This document shows positions 44,254 through 53,993 of a DNA stretch of 64,000 nt, piece by piece. This DNA is from Altererythrobacter sp. ZODW24 (GTDB lineage: Bacteria > Pseudomonadota > Alphaproteobacteria > Sphingomonadales > Sphingomonadaceae): positions 2,621,327-2,685,326 of the forward strand of contig NZ_CP031155.1 in NCBI RefSeq assembly GCF_003344885.1, given 5' to 3'. The first letter of the stretch is position 1. Each line of letters starts with the position of its first letter. Under the pieces are notes generated by a model. The model had not been told where the DNA came from. It saw only the letters and a program-made list of their open reading frames with translations, and ran no database searches. A program made the position numbers and the translations under genes.

Positions 44254-46065
44254 ATGCATGCTTATCGCACCCATAATTGCGCTGCTCTGACGAAGGCCGA
44301 TGTCGGCGAGACCGTCCGCCTCTCAGGCTGGATTCATCGCAAGCGCGACCATGGCGGTGTTTTGTTCGTCGATCTGCGTGACCATCACGGCATGACGCAG
44401 ATTGTGGCGGATGAAGACAGCCCGGCGCTGCCGATCCTCGAATCTCTGCGCGTCGAAAGCGTCATAACCATTGACGGCGATGTTAAGGCGCGCGCAGAGG
44501 GCACGCAGAACGATAATCTTCCAACCGGTCATATCGAAGTGTTCGCGCGCTCGGTCACAATTCAGTCGAAGGCTGATGAACTGCCGATGCCGGTCGCGGG
44601 CGAGCAGGAGTATCCTGAAGATATTCGCTTGAAGAACCGCTTCCTCGATCTGCGCCGTGAGACGATGCACCGCAATATTCTGCTGCGCAGTCAGGTAATT
44701 GCATCCATTCGCAAGCGTATGGTCGCGCAGGATTTTACCGAAATTCAGACCCCAATTCTTACCGCTTCCAGCCCGGAAGGCGCCCGCGATTTTCTGGTGC
44801 CTAGCCGGATGCATAACGGTAAATTCTATGCACTGCCGCAGGCGCCGCAGATGTTTAAGCAACTGTTGATGGTGTCGGGTTTCGACCGTTACTTCCAAAT
44901 TGCACCGTGCTTCCGCGACGAAGATTTGCGCGCCGACCGCAGCCTCGAGTTCTATCAGCTCGACCTCGAAATGAGTTTCGTGACGCAGGATGATGTGTTT
45001 GAAGCTCTCGAACCTGTTCTGGCAGGCGTGTTCGACGAATTCTCCGGCGACAAGACAGTCACCAAGTCCGGCGAGTTCCCGCGCATTCCTTACAAAGAAG
45101 CGATGCTGAAATACGGCAGTGATAAGCCTGACCTTCGCAATCCTCTGATCATTAGGGACGTAACCAGCCACTTCGAAAAATCGGGCTTCGGTCTGTTCGA
45201 GAAGATTGTTGGCGGCGGCGGCGTTGTCCGTGTGATCCCTGCGCCGAACACGCATGAGAGAAGCCGTAAGTTCTTCGACGAAATGAACAATTGGGCGCGC
45301 GGCGAGGGCTTTGCCGGTCTCGGCTACGTCACCCGCAAGGGCGGCGAGTTTGGCGGGCCAATCGCCAAGAACCACGGCCCTGACCTGATGGCCAAGCTTT
45401 ATGACGAACTCGGCCTTGGCGAAAATGACGGCCTGTTCTTTGCCGCTGGCAAGGAAAAGGAAGCCGCCAAGCTAGCCGGTGCCGCACGCACTCGCTGCGC
45501 CGAGGAACTCGAACTGATCGAGCAGGGCTGCTTCAAATTCTGCTGGATCGTCGATTTCCCGATGTTCGAATATGACGAAGAGCAGAAGAAGGTCGATTTC
45601 AGCCACAACCCGTTCTCCATGCCGCAGGGCGAGATGGAAGCGCTGGAAACCAAGGACCCGCTCGATATTCTCGCGTGGCAGTATGACATTGTCTGCAACG
45701 GGTACGAACTGTCGTCAGGCGCGATCCGGAACCACCGTCCGGACATCATGTATAAGGCTTTCGAACTCGCGGGTTACGGCAAGGAAGACGTCGAAGAGAA
45801 CTTTGGCGGCATGCTCAATGCCTTCAAATATGGAGCGCCTCCGCATGGCGGCTCGGCCCCGGGCATCGACCGGATTGTGATGTTGCTGGCAGACGAGCCG
45901 AACATTCGTGAAGTGATCGCATTCCCGCTCAACCAAAAGGGCGAGGATCTGATGATGGGCGCACCAAGCTCGGTAGACCTTAAGCAGCTCAAGGAATTGG
46001 GCATTCGGGTGGTTGAAGCGCCGAAGGTTGCAGAAGCAAAGCCGGATCAACCTAACAACGGATAA
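44254..46065 (+). CDS. aspS: Aspartyl-tRNA synthetase, probably non-discriminating
   Basis: Charges tRNA-Asp and, in organisms without AsnRS, also tRNA-Asn for amidation by GatCAB. The 603-residue class II enzyme has an OB-fold anticodon domain, motif 2 ([10 protein letters not shown]), the bacterial GAD insertion and motif 3 ([12 protein letters not shown]). His33 in RKRDHGG corresponds to His31 of the non-discriminating Pseudomonas enzyme, where E. coli has Leu. The frame opens at 44143, but ATG 44254 gives the conserved [10 protein letters not shown] start. Confidence 0.95.
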   Translation: MHAYRTHNCAALTKADVGETVRLSGWIHRKRDHGGVLFVDLRDHHGMTQIVADEDSPALPILESLRVESVITIDGDVKARAEGTQNDNLPTGHIEVFARSVTIQSKADELPMPVAGEQEYPEDIRLKNRFLDLRRETMHRNILLRSQVIASIRKRMVAQDFTEIQTPILTASSPEGARDFLVPSRMHNGKFYALPQAPQMFKQLLMVSGFDRYFQIAPCFRDEDLRADRSLEFYQLDLEMSFVTQDDVFEALEPVLAGVFDEFSGDKTVTKSGEFPRIPYKEAMLKYGSDKPDLRNPLIIRDVTSHFEKSGFGLFEKIVGGGGVVRVIPAPNTHERSRKFFDEMNNWARGEGFAGLGYVTRKGGEFGGPIAKNHGPDLMAKLYDELGLGENDGLFFAAGKEKEAAKLAGAARTRCAEELELIEQGCFKFCWIVDFPMFEYDEEQKKVDFSHNPFSMPQGEMEALETKDPLDILAWQYDIVCNGYELSSGAIRNHRPDIMYKAFELAGYGKEDVEENFGGMLNAFKYGAPPHGGSAPGIDRIVMLLADEPNIREVIAFPLNQKGEDLMMGAPSSVDLKQLKELGIRVVEAPKVAEAKPDQPNNG

Positions 46066-46156
46066 TCCGCTATTCCCCCTGCCTGCCCCTTGCCAGCGCC
46101 GCATGCGCCCATTAGGTGAAAGGGCAACTTACTATCCCAATTCGAGAGGGCATTAC

Positions 46157-46393
46157 ATGAGCGATACCGCTGAACGCGTTAAGAAGATTGTTGTAGAACA
46201 CCTCGGCGTAGAAGCCGACAAGGTTACCAAAGAAGCTAGCTTCATTGATGATCTGGGTGCTGACAGTCTCGACATCGTTGAACTGGTTATGGCGTTCGAA
46301 GAAGAATTCGGCGTGGAAATCCCTGATGATGCAGCAGAAAAGATCACCAGCGTTGGTGATGCAATCAGCTTCATCGAAGAAAACAAGGGCTGA
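46157..46393 (+). CDS. acpP: Acyl carrier protein
   Basis: Carries growing acyl chains on a phosphopantetheine arm attached to Ser37 in the invariant [12 protein letters not shown] motif. It has 78 residues and is strongly acidic. GAGAGGG lies about eight bases before ATG 46157. A hairpin separates it from fabF, allowing more ACP than synthase to be made. Confidence 0.97.
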   Translation: MSDTAERVKKIVVEHLGVEADKVTKEASFIDDLGADSLDIVELVMAFEEEFGVEIPDDAAEKITSVGDAISFIEENKG

Positions 46394-46444
46394 TAGCCCA
46401 CTCCCGCCGCATGATCGCGATAGCGCCGGTAACGGCGGGATAAG

Positions 46445-46488
46445 ACAGGCTCAGCCCCTTTTAACAGGGTCTGGGCCTGTTTATTTTT
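46445..46488 (+). terminator. Hairpin between acpP and fabF
   Basis: ACAGGC (46445-46450) pairs with GCCTGT (46475-46480), CAG with CTG and CCC with GGG, with two mismatches and a T-rich loop, followed by TTTATTTTT. It is probably a partial terminator that lowers fabF relative to acpP. The T run merges into the fabF ribosome binding site. Confidence 0.8.
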
Positions 46489-46498
46489 GGAGAACGAA

Positions 46499-47758
46499 AT
46501 GCGCCGTGTCGTCGTAACCGGTCTTGGTCTCGTCACCCCTCTTGGCGGTGATGTGGAAACAACCTGGAAGAATATCCTCGCCAGCAAAAGCGGCGCGGGC
46601 ACGATCACTAGGTTTGATCCCAAAGATCAAAAGTGCACAATCGCCTGTGAAGTGAAGCCGGCGGATCACGAATATGGCTTCGATCCGGACAAGCGCGTGG
46701 ATCACAAGGTTCAGCGGCAAGTCGACCCGTTCATCATCTACGGCATCGACGCAGCAGGGCAGGCGCTTGAAGACGCCGGCCTTACCGAAATGACTGACAA
46801 GCAGAAGATGCGTGCCGGTTGTTCAATCGGTTCAGGTATCGGCGGACTGCCCGGTATCGAGAGCGAATCTTTGGTGCTTGCAGAGCGCGGCCCGGGCCGT
46901 GTTTCGCCGCACTTTGTTCACGGACGTCTTATCAACCTGATCTCGGGTCAGGTCTCGATTAAATACGGCCTTATGGGCCCCAACCACGCCGTTGTGACGG
47001 CATGCTCAACCGGCGCGCACTCGATCGGCGATGCGGCGCGGATGATCCGTGACGATGATGCCGACGTGATGCTGGCTGGCGGCGCAGAGGGCACCGTTTG
47101 CCCGCTTGGTATTGCCGGATTTGCTCAGGCCCGCGCACTCAACATGAGCTATAACGACCGTCCCGAACAGGCGAGCCGTCCTTACGACAAGGACCGTGAC
47201 GGTTTTGTGATGGGCGAGGGCGCCGGTGTTGTGGTGCTGGAAGAATATGAGCACGCCAAAGCGCGCGGCGCGACGATCTATGCTGAAGTCGTGGGCTACG
47301 GCCTGTCGGGCGATGCCTATCACGTAACTGCACCGCATCCGGAAGGTTTGGGCGCATATAACTCGATGGCTATGGCGCTGAAGAAGGCAGGCATGACGCC
47401 CGATGATATTGATTACATCAATGCCCATGGCACCTCGACCATGGCGGACACGATTGAGCTTGGTTCTGTGAAGCGCCTGTTCGGCGATGCGATTTCGGAC
47501 GTTTCGATGAGCTCGACCAAATCAGCTATCGGGCACCTGCTTGGCGGTGCTGGCGCGGTTGAAGCAATCTTCTGTATCCTCGCGCTGCGCGATCAGATTG
47601 TGCCGCCGACACTCAACCTCGATAATCCGGACGAAGGCACCGAAGGCGTCGATCTGGTGCCGCATACTCCACGCAAACGTGAGGTGCGCGCCGTCCTCAA
47701 CAACAGCTTCGGATTTGGCGGCACGAATGCCAGCCTGGTGATGAAGAAGGCCGACTAA
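46499..47758 (+). CDS. fabF: Beta-ketoacyl-ACP synthase II
   Basis: Elongates acyl-ACP by condensation with malonyl-ACP. The 419-residue KAS II has Cys169 (TACSTGAH), His310 (NAHGTST), Lys341 and His346 (KSAIGHLLGG). A TTG at 46487 is in frame, but TTGGAG there is the ribosome binding site of ATG 46499, which I prefer. The acpP-fabF-mltG order is common in bacteria. Confidence 0.96.
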   Translation: MRRVVVTGLGLVTPLGGDVETTWKNILASKSGAGTITRFDPKDQKCTIACEVKPADHEYGFDPDKRVDHKVQRQVDPFIIYGIDAAGQALEDAGLTEMTDKQKMRAGCSIGSGIGGLPGIESESLVLAERGPGRVSPHFVHGRLINLISGQVSIKYGLMGPNHAVVTACSTGAHSIGDAARMIRDDDADVMLAGGAEGTVCPLGIAGFAQARALNMSYNDRPEQASRPYDKDRDGFVMGEGAGVVVLEEYEHAKARGATIYAEVVGYGLSGDAYHVTAPHPEGLGAYNSMAMALKKAGMTPDDIDYINAHGTSTMADTIELGSVKRLFGDAISDVSMSSTKSAIGHLLGGAGAVEAIFCILALRDQIVPPTLNLDNPDEGTEGVDLVPHTPRKREVRAVLNNSFGFGGTNASLVMKKAD

Positions 47759-47761
47759 GCT

Positions 47762-48733
47762 ATGTTGCGTGGCGGCTGCCTGATCATTGCAGTCATCGCG
47801 CTGGTCATAGCTGCGGTTGGCGGATTCTTCGCGGTGGGCTGGTATGGTTCCGGTCCGCTGGAGGAAGACACGCCCTTCGTCGTGCCGTCAGGTTCGTCCC
47901 TCACAGCGATTGCCGGGCAATTGGAAGAGCAAGGCGCGATAGGCAGCGCAGATAGCTTCCTGCTGCGCGCCAAGCTGCTTGGCAGCAGTGATCCGGTGCA
48001 GGCGGGTGAATTCTTGCTGCCTGCCGGGGCGAGCTCCAGCGCTATTCTGGAGATGTTTCAGACAGGCGATGTCATCCGCCGTTTCATAACGATTCCCGAG
48101 GGCATGCCTTCGATCCTCGTGCATGAGAAGTTGATGGCAGAATCGCTGCTAACCGGTGAAGTCCCTGTCCCGCCGGAAGGTTCGATTCTCCCCAACACAT
48201 ATGATTTCGAACGCGGTGAAGCGCGCGCAGATGTGGTGAAGCGCATGTCCGAGGCGATGGACAAAACGCTTGCCGAACTGTGGGAAGCGCGCGGGTCTGA
48301 TATCGCGGTAAAGACGCCGCAAGAGGCAGTGATCCTCGCCTCCATCGTGGAGAAGGAGACCGGCATTGCGTCCGAGCGCGGGATGGTCGCGGGTCTCTAT
48401 TCCAACCGCGTGAAGACCGGCATGATGCTGCAGGCTGACCCTACGATTATTTATCCGATCACGAAGGGGAAACCGCTCGGTCGCCGGATCCGCCAGTCAG
48501 AGATTTCGGCAATCAATGATTACAACACCTATTCGATGGTCGGGATGCCCAAGGGCCCGATTACCAATCCGGGGCGCGAGTCGATTGCGGCCGTGCTGAA
48601 CCCTGACAAGACTGATGCGATCTTCATGGTGGCCGATGGCACCGGCGGCCATGCCTTCGCGGTGACGCTGGAGCAGCATAACGCCAACGTCGAAAAATGG
48701 TTCGCCCTCCGCCGCCAGCGCGGTGAGATGTGA
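47762..48733 (+). CDS. mltG: Endolytic murein transglycosylase MltG
   Basis: Cuts nascent glycan strands and sets their length. The 323-residue protein has one N-terminal membrane helix (about 6-27), a LysM-like segment and the YceG domain with the catalytic glutamate in LASIVEKETG (E197/E199). It starts three bases after fabF. Its stop overlaps the next gene (GTGA). Confidence 0.94.
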   Translation: MLRGGCLIIAVIALVIAAVGGFFAVGWYGSGPLEEDTPFVVPSGSSLTAIAGQLEEQGAIGSADSFLLRAKLLGSSDPVQAGEFLLPAGASSSAILEMFQTGDVIRRFITIPEGMPSILVHEKLMAESLLTGEVPVPPEGSILPNTYDFERGEARADVVKRMSEAMDKTLAELWEARGSDIAVKTPQEAVILASIVEKETGIASERGMVAGLYSNRVKTGMMLQADPTIIYPITKGKPLGRRIRQSEISAINDYNTYSMVGMPKGPITNPGRESIAAVLNPDKTDAIFMVADGTGGHAFAVTLEQHNANVEKWFALRRQRGEM

Positions 48734-49263
48734 GCGAGCCGCCGGTCGGCGCTCCGTTCATCCTAACAGCGGCATTGCCGCCCGACATGGCGTCATGGGC
48801 AACTGGTTTAAGGCGCGAACACTTCCCGCCTGAACGCAATTACCTTGATGCCCATGTAACGCTGTTCCACGCCTTGCCGCCGTCATGCGAGGATGAATTG
48901 CGCGACGTTTTGGCTGCCATGGTCAAAGAGTTCGCTGCGCCCTCCGCTCGATTGGAAGGACTGATGTCGCTGGGACGGGGGACTGCTCTCAAGCTGACCA
49001 GTCCCGCAATGCAGGGCCTCCGCGCGCATATTGCCAATCATTTCCACGGATCGCTGACTCCGCAGGACGAGCACAATCCGCGCCTGCATGTGACCATTCA
49101 GAACAAGGTTGCACCCCGCGATGCCAAGGCATTGCAGGCCAGCCTCGAACCGCTGATCGAGCCGCGTAATTTCACCTTCCCGGCGCTCGAATTGCATATC
49201 TATCGCGGCGGCCCGTGGGAGTTTGTGAAGCGTTGGCCATTTCGTGGTCATTCGACTGCTTGA
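48730..49263 (+). CDS. 2H phosphoesterase, 2'-5' RNA ligase family
   Basis: A 177-residue protein with two HxT motifs, His42-Val-Thr44 (AHVTLFH) and His120-Val-Thr122 (LHVTIQ), which form the two-lobed active site of 2H phosphoesterases. Relatives hydrolyse cyclic phosphates or ligate RNA 2'-5' ends; which applies here is unknown. GTG 48730 overlaps the mltG stop by four bases, so it is the last gene of the acpP-fabF-mltG run. Confidence 0.85.
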   Translation: MSEPPVGAPFILTAALPPDMASWATGLRREHFPPERNYLDAHVTLFHALPPSCEDELRDVLAAMVKEFAAPSARLEGLMSLGRGTALKLTSPAMQGLRAHIANHFHGSLTPQDEHNPRLHVTIQNKVAPRDAKALQASLEPLIEPRNFTFPALELHIYRGGPWEFVKRWPFRGHSTA

Positions 49264-49331
49264 CCGCGCCCGCAAGCAGCCCTAATAGCGCCGCCTTGCC
49301 GGGGCAAATAGCCGCCGCGCAATGCCCATGG

Positions 49332-49408
49332 GGCGGAGTAGCTCAGCTGGTTAGAGCAGCGGAATCATAATCCGCGTGTCGGGGGTTCAAGTCCCTCCTC
49401 CGCTACCA
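49332..49408 (+). tRNA. tRNA-Met (anticodon CAT), elongator
   Basis: GGCGGAG (49332-49338) pairs with CTCCGCT, with G1-U72 at the end. The anticodon loop ATCATAA (49364-49370) holds CAT at 49366-49368. CCA is encoded. The body matches elongator tRNA-Met; initiator features (C1-A72 mismatch, three G-C pairs in the anticodon stem) are absent. A lysidine-modified tRNA-Ile2 is less likely. Confidence 0.93.
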
Positions 49409-49458
49409 ACTTCTCAAGCTGTTTGACCGGCCTTCCTAAACCATTAGGACTGACCGCG

Positions 49459-50202
49459 ATGACAGAATCGCGCGATTTACCCCCTCCGCCAGCAATATCC
49501 GAGCTGACTGCTAGGGCGCAGCTTGCCCTATTTCTCGATTTTGACGGTACCCTGGTGCCGATTGCGGCGACGCCGGATGGGATTGCGGTGCCTGATGATC
49601 TGGCAGCACGGATTGAAGGCTTAGCTGATCGTTTTGCGGGCAGGCTGGCCTTGGTCAGCGGCCGGGCGATCGACAACCTTTGCAGTCATTTAGGACCGAC
49701 CGCAGTTGCCATTGCAGGATCACACGGAGCGCACCGTCAGTTAGCCGATGGTTCTCTGCTGGGCGGCAAGGCGGCTGAGATATCTGATGCGGTTGTCGCA
49801 GCAATGCGGGATTTCGCGTCGCGCGAGAGCCTCCACCTCGAAGAGAAAGCGCATGGGTCCGCGCTTCATTACCGCTCTGCACCAGAGAAAAAGGATGTAG
49901 TTGCAGCGGCTATGGATCAGTTGGCCGCTGCCAATGGGCTTGCAACAAAACACGGAAAATGTGTCGTTGAGCTGGTTGAGCCGGGAGCTGACAAAGGGGC
50001 CGCGGTCGAAGCATTTATGGCTTTACCCTTGTTCGATGGCTCGACGCCCGTGTTCATCGGCGATGATGTTACGGACGAGGATGGTTTTGCCGCGGCGAAC
50101 CGGCTTGGCGGTTTCGGCATACGTATTGACGGTGACGGGCCGACACTTGCGCGTTACCGTTTACCTGATCCCGATTCTCTCTATGATTGGCTGGACTTAT
50201 GA
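49459..50202 (+). CDS. otsB: Trehalose-6-phosphate phosphatase
   Basis: Removes phosphate from trehalose 6-phosphate. The 247-residue HAD-superfamily protein has nucleophile Asp27 and acid Asp29 in FLDFDGTL and the late motif FIGDDVTDEDGF. A GDKG-type block (EPGADKGAAVEAF) completes the site. The frame opens at 49423, but ATG 49459 suits the family. The stop overlaps the GH15 start by four bases; otsA follows after that gene. Confidence 0.94.
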   Translation: MTESRDLPPPPAISELTARAQLALFLDFDGTLVPIAATPDGIAVPDDLAARIEGLADRFAGRLALVSGRAIDNLCSHLGPTAVAIAGSHGAHRQLADGSLLGGKAAEISDAVVAAMRDFASRESLHLEEKAHGSALHYRSAPEKKDVVAAAMDQLAAANGLATKHGKCVVELVEPGADKGAAVEAFMALPLFDGSTPVFIGDDVTDEDGFAAANRLGGFGIRIDGDGPTLARYRLPDPDSLYDWLDL

Positions 50203-52007
50203 CCGCACCCGACCAAAGCAGCCTCGAACTTTGGCCGATTGGCAATTGCCAGGTTAGCGGGCTGATAGATGAGGCAGCGGGTTTAGTCTGGGGCTGTGTG
50301 CCGCGTGTCGACGGTGATCCGGTGTTTTGTGCGCTTCTGGGCGGCGATGCACAGAACAAGGGCGTCTGGCGCTTCGAACTTGAAGGCCAAGTAAAGGCCG
50401 AGCAGCATTACGAACGCAATACGCCGGTGCTTGTAACCCGGCTTGAGGCAGAAGACGGTAGCGCGGTTGAAATCCGTGACTTCTGCCCCCGTTTTGAGCG
50501 AAATGGCCGCATGTACCGGCCTGTCGCCTTTGTGCGCATTGTGCGGCCCGTGGCCGGACATCCGCGCCTCAAAGTGAAGCTCAAGCCCATGCACAGCTAT
50601 GGTGAGCACGCTGCCGGGACCACTAACGGCACCAACCATATTCGCTATCTGGTGGGCAATCAGGCGATGCGACTAAGCACCGATGCTCCGGTTGGATATA
50701 TTCTGGAAGAGCGCAGCTACCGCCTCGAAAGCGACCAGCACTTCTTTCTCGGCCCTGACGAACCGTTTAGCGGCAATGTCCGTTCCGAAGTGCGCCGCAT
50801 GCACCAGAATACGGTCAAATATTGGACCCATTGGGTGCGCGGTCTCGCGACACCGTTTGAATGGCAGGACGAGGTTATCCGCTGTGCTATCACGCTGAAG
50901 CTTTGCCAGCATGAAGAGACCGGCGCGATTGTTGCGGCGCTGACGACATCTATTCCTGAGGCGCCGGGAAGCCAGCGCAATTGGGATTATCGTTACTGTT
51001 GGATCCGTGATTCCTATTACACGGTGCAGGCGCTCAACCGCCTAGGCGCGTTGGACGTGCTGGAGAAATATCTCGCTTATCTGCGCAACATTGTCGACGC
51101 GGCTAGTGGCGGGCAAATTCAGCCGCTCTATTCGGTTATGGGCGTTGCGGAACTTGATGAAGAAGTCGCTGGCTATCTGCCGGGCTACAGGGGGACGGGC
51201 CCGGTCCGGAAAGGCAATGCGGCGTACAAGCAGGTCCAGCATGATTGCTACGGACAGATTGTTCTACCGACCACGCAGGCATTCTTTGATCGCCGCTTGC
51301 TCCGCATGGCGGATGATCAAGACTTCACCAGCCTCGAGCAAGTCGGGGAAATGGCGTGGAAGATGCACGATCAGCCCGACGCAGGCCTGTGGGAGTTTCG
51401 CACCCGGCAGGAAGTTCACACTTACTCCGCCGTGATGTGCTGGGCTGCGTGTGACCGGCTTGCCAATGTTGCTGATCGGCTCGGTAAAGATGATCGGGCA
51501 ACGTTCTGGCGAGATCGTGCCGATACGATCCATGCCAAGATCGAGAAGGAAGCATGGGTTGAGAATGGCGGAGGCGATACCGGCCATTATGGTGCGTCTT
51601 TCCAAGCCGATTATCTCGATGCCAGCTTGCTGCAAATGGTGGAGCTGCGGTTTTTGAAGCCGGACGATCCGCGTTTCCAGACAACCTTTGCCGCGATCGA
51701 AGAGCATTTGAGACGCGGTTCGCACATGCTTCGGTATGCGGCTGAGGACGATTTTGGCGCGCCGGAAACTGCCTTTAACATCTGCACATTCTGGTTGATC
51801 GAGGCGCTGCATCTGGTCGGCCGCGACGAAGAGGCGCGCGGGTTGTTCTGCACAATGCTAGATAATCGCACGAAATCGGGGCTGCTTTCCGAAGATCTAG
51901 ACTTCGAGACTGGCGAGCTGTGGGGGAACTTCCCCCAGACCTACTCGCTGGTAGGTGTAATCAACTGCGCCGGACTTTTGTCCAAGAGCTGGAACACCAT
52001 TCGATGA
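50199..52007 (+). CDS. Glycoside hydrolase family 15 protein
   Basis: A 602-residue (alpha/alpha)6-barrel hydrolase with an N-terminal beta-sandwich. The family block RNWDYRYCWIRDSYYT lies near residues 260-275, and the C-terminal block LSEDLDFETGELWGNFPQ near 565-582. GH15 includes glucoamylases and the bacterial trehalases known from mycobacteria. Its place between otsB and otsA, with ATGA overlaps on both sides, makes a trehalose-related substrate likely; this is inference. There is no signal peptide, so it acts in the cytoplasm. Confidence 0.9.
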   Translation: MTAPDQSSLELWPIGNCQVSGLIDEAAGLVWGCVPRVDGDPVFCALLGGDAQNKGVWRFELEGQVKAEQHYERNTPVLVTRLEAEDGSAVEIRDFCPRFERNGRMYRPVAFVRIVRPVAGHPRLKVKLKPMHSYGEHAAGTTNGTNHIRYLVGNQAMRLSTDAPVGYILEERSYRLESDQHFFLGPDEPFSGNVRSEVRRMHQNTVKYWTHWVRGLATPFEWQDEVIRCAITLKLCQHEETGAIVAALTTSIPEAPGSQRNWDYRYCWIRDSYYTVQALNRLGALDVLEKYLAYLRNIVDAASGGQIQPLYSVMGVAELDEEVAGYLPGYRGTGPVRKGNAAYKQVQHDCYGQIVLPTTQAFFDRRLLRMADDQDFTSLEQVGEMAWKMHDQPDAGLWEFRTRQEVHTYSAVMCWAACDRLANVADRLGKDDRATFWRDRADTIHAKIEKEAWVENGGGDTGHYGASFQADYLDASLLQMVELRFLKPDDPRFQTTFAAIEEHLRRGSHMLRYAAEDDFGAPETAFNICTFWLIEALHLVGRDEEARGLFCTMLDNRTKSGLLSEDLDFETGELWGNFPQTYSLVGVINCAGLLSKSWNTIR

Positions 52008-53392
52008 GCCGTCTTGTTATTATTTCGAACCGTGTTGCTGTACCCAAAGCAATGGGCGTGGCCGGCGCGCAGGGCGGGTTGGCTGGTGCGTTGAATTCCG
52101 CGCTCAAGAAACATCGCGGTATCTGGTTTGGTTGGTCGGGCGAAGAAACGGACAGTTTTACCGGCGACATCAGCATCCAGCGTCATGACGGCGTGACCAC
52201 TGCAACGATGGATCTGGAGAAGCAGGACGTCGACGAGTATTACAATGGCTATGCCAATTCGACTCTTTGGCCACTATTCCATTACCGCATTGACCTAACT
52301 GAATATGAGCGTGAGTTTGGTCGCGGGTATGAGCGCGTGAATGAACGTTTCGCCCAAAGCTGCTCGCCGCTGATCGAACCTGACGACAATGTCTGGGTGC
52401 ATGATTATCACCTGTTGCCGCTGGGCGAACGCTTGCGTTCGCGTGGGATCAAGAACCGGCTCGGTTTCTTCCTGCATATCCCTTGGCCGCCAACGCGGCT
52501 GCTGGTCTCGCTACCGTACCACGAGCGTCTGGTGCAGACGATGCTGCATTACGACTTGCTAGGCTTCCAGAACAACGAATGGCTTGAGAGTTTTCTGCAT
52601 TATTGCCGCAAGGAGTTGCACGCCGAGGTTGATGAGGAAACCGGGCGGATCGAGCTGGATGGGCATGTAACCCATGCCCGCGCCTATCCGATTGGAATCG
52701 ATTACGATCACTTCATGGCGCAAGGGCAAACCGGCGACGCCAAACAGGCCGAGCAGCGGATGATCTCGAGCACCCGCCGCAGAACGGCAGCGATCGGCGT
52801 GGACCGGCTGGATTATTCCAAGGGGCTACCCGAGCGGATCGACGGGTTGGGGCGGTTCTTTGACCAACACCCTGAGCGGGTCCGTGATCTCGTCTATATT
52901 CAGATCGCCCCGCCGAGCCGTGCCGATATCGGCAGTTACAAGAAGATTCGCGGAGAGCTTGAGCAGAAAACCGGCCAGATAAACGGGGCGCGATCGGAAG
53001 TCGATCTGGTGCCGATCCGTTATGTTAACAAGGGCCATTCTGCAGCTGAACTATTCGGCTTTTTCCGTGCGTCGAAGATTTGTCTGGTTACGCCCTTGCG
53101 CGACGGCATGAACCTTGTTGCCAAGGAATATATCGCGGCTCAGGATCCTGAAGATCCCGGCGTGCTGATCCTATCGCGTTTTGCTGGTGCGGCGCAGCAA
53201 CTGACCGATGCGGTAATGGTCAATCCGCACAGTCCCGACGACCTGTCTCATGCCATCAAACAAGCGCTGGATATGCCCTTGGCCGAGCGCAAGGAGCGTT
53301 GGGAGAAGCTGATCGTTACGGTGCGCGACGACAATGTGATCCGCTGGACTGAAAACTTCACTAGCGATCTGGAAACCGTCAGCCGCGATTAA
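52004..53392 (+). CDS. otsA: Trehalose-6-phosphate synthase
   Basis: Makes trehalose 6-phosphate from UDP-glucose and glucose 6-phosphate. The 462-residue GT20 enzyme has GGLAGAL near the N-terminus, VHDYHLLPLGE, GVDRLDYSKGLPERI and the nucleotide-sugar loop TPLRDGMNLVAKEY. Its start lies within the GH15 stop. It is the last gene of the otsB-GH15-otsA operon and ends with a four-base overlap (TTAA) with the convergent receiver gene. Confidence 0.96.
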   Translation: MSRLVIISNRVAVPKAMGVAGAQGGLAGALNSALKKHRGIWFGWSGEETDSFTGDISIQRHDGVTTATMDLEKQDVDEYYNGYANSTLWPLFHYRIDLTEYEREFGRGYERVNERFAQSCSPLIEPDDNVWVHDYHLLPLGERLRSRGIKNRLGFFLHIPWPPTRLLVSLPYHERLVQTMLHYDLLGFQNNEWLESFLHYCRKELHAEVDEETGRIELDGHVTHARAYPIGIDYDHFMAQGQTGDAKQAEQRMISSTRRRTAAIGVDRLDYSKGLPERIDGLGRFFDQHPERVRDLVYIQIAPPSRADIGSYKKIRGELEQKTGQINGARSEVDLVPIRYVNKGHSAAELFGFFRASKICLVTPLRDGMNLVAKEYIAAQDPEDPGVLILSRFAGAAQQLTDAVMVNPHSPDDLSHAIKQALDMPLAERKERWEKLIVTVRDDNVIRWTENFTSDLETVSRD

Positions 53393-53850
53393 ACCATCGC
53401 GCGTTTTCCGTCCAAATGGAGCGGCGCTTGGCCTGATTGGCGCAGCACTGCTTCCTTCAAATCCAGATGCTGCGGTCGTTCATCACGAGCGCGGATCAAC
53501 TGATTGACTCTCCACACTAAAAACTTCGGATCGAATGGTTTTCGGATGTAGTCCTGCGCGCCATTATAGAGCGCTTGTGTCTCGTCTTCAGCGCCGGACA
53601 TTGCGGTAAACATCATAACTGGGAGGTCGTAGAAATCCGACGAACCACGCAGTTTCCGCAGCACAGTAGTGCCGCTCATCCCAGGCATGTCTTGGTCGAG
53701 TAGAAGCAGGTCCGGGCGGCGCCATCCGAGTAGCTCGATAGCTGCCTCTCCGTCGGACACCCAGCCGCATGCATGGCCAGCATCCATCAGTACGTCGGAA
53801 GCCATTTCGGCCACGATTTCATCATCATCGGCGATCACAATATACGCCAT
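53389..53850 (-). CDS. Single-domain response regulator
   Basis: A 153-residue receiver with acidic pocket Asp8-Asp10, phospho-acceptor Asp52 (LLLLDQDMPGM), Thr82 and Lys104 (RKPFDP). There is no DNA-binding or enzymatic output domain, only a basic tail of about 30 residues. No histidine kinase lies nearby, so it probably belongs to a phosphorelay encoded elsewhere. Confidence 0.9.
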   Translation of the reverse strand: MAYIVIADDDEIVAEMASDVLMDAGHACGWVSDGEAAIELLGWRRPDLLLLDQDMPGMSGTTVLRKLRGSSDFYDLPVMMFTAMSGAEDETQALYNGAQDYIRKPFDPKFLVWRVNQLIRARDERPQHLDLKEAVLRQSGQAPLHLDGKRAMV

Positions 53851-53993
53851 TGGGTGCTTCCCTTACTGAAAAACGGGACGAATTGCGGGAAGTTTTCAAT
53901 AGAACCTAACGTGACACAGAAGGACCAAGAGTGACCTAAGGGTATTTACGGGCCCCGAAGCGCTTGTGCAGCGAGGCTGCGGCTGGCACTCGC

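Noticed and set aside
44323-45375. 350-codon minus-strand frame inside aspS
   Set aside because: It lies fully within aspS, with no plausible ribosome binding site or recognisable domain.
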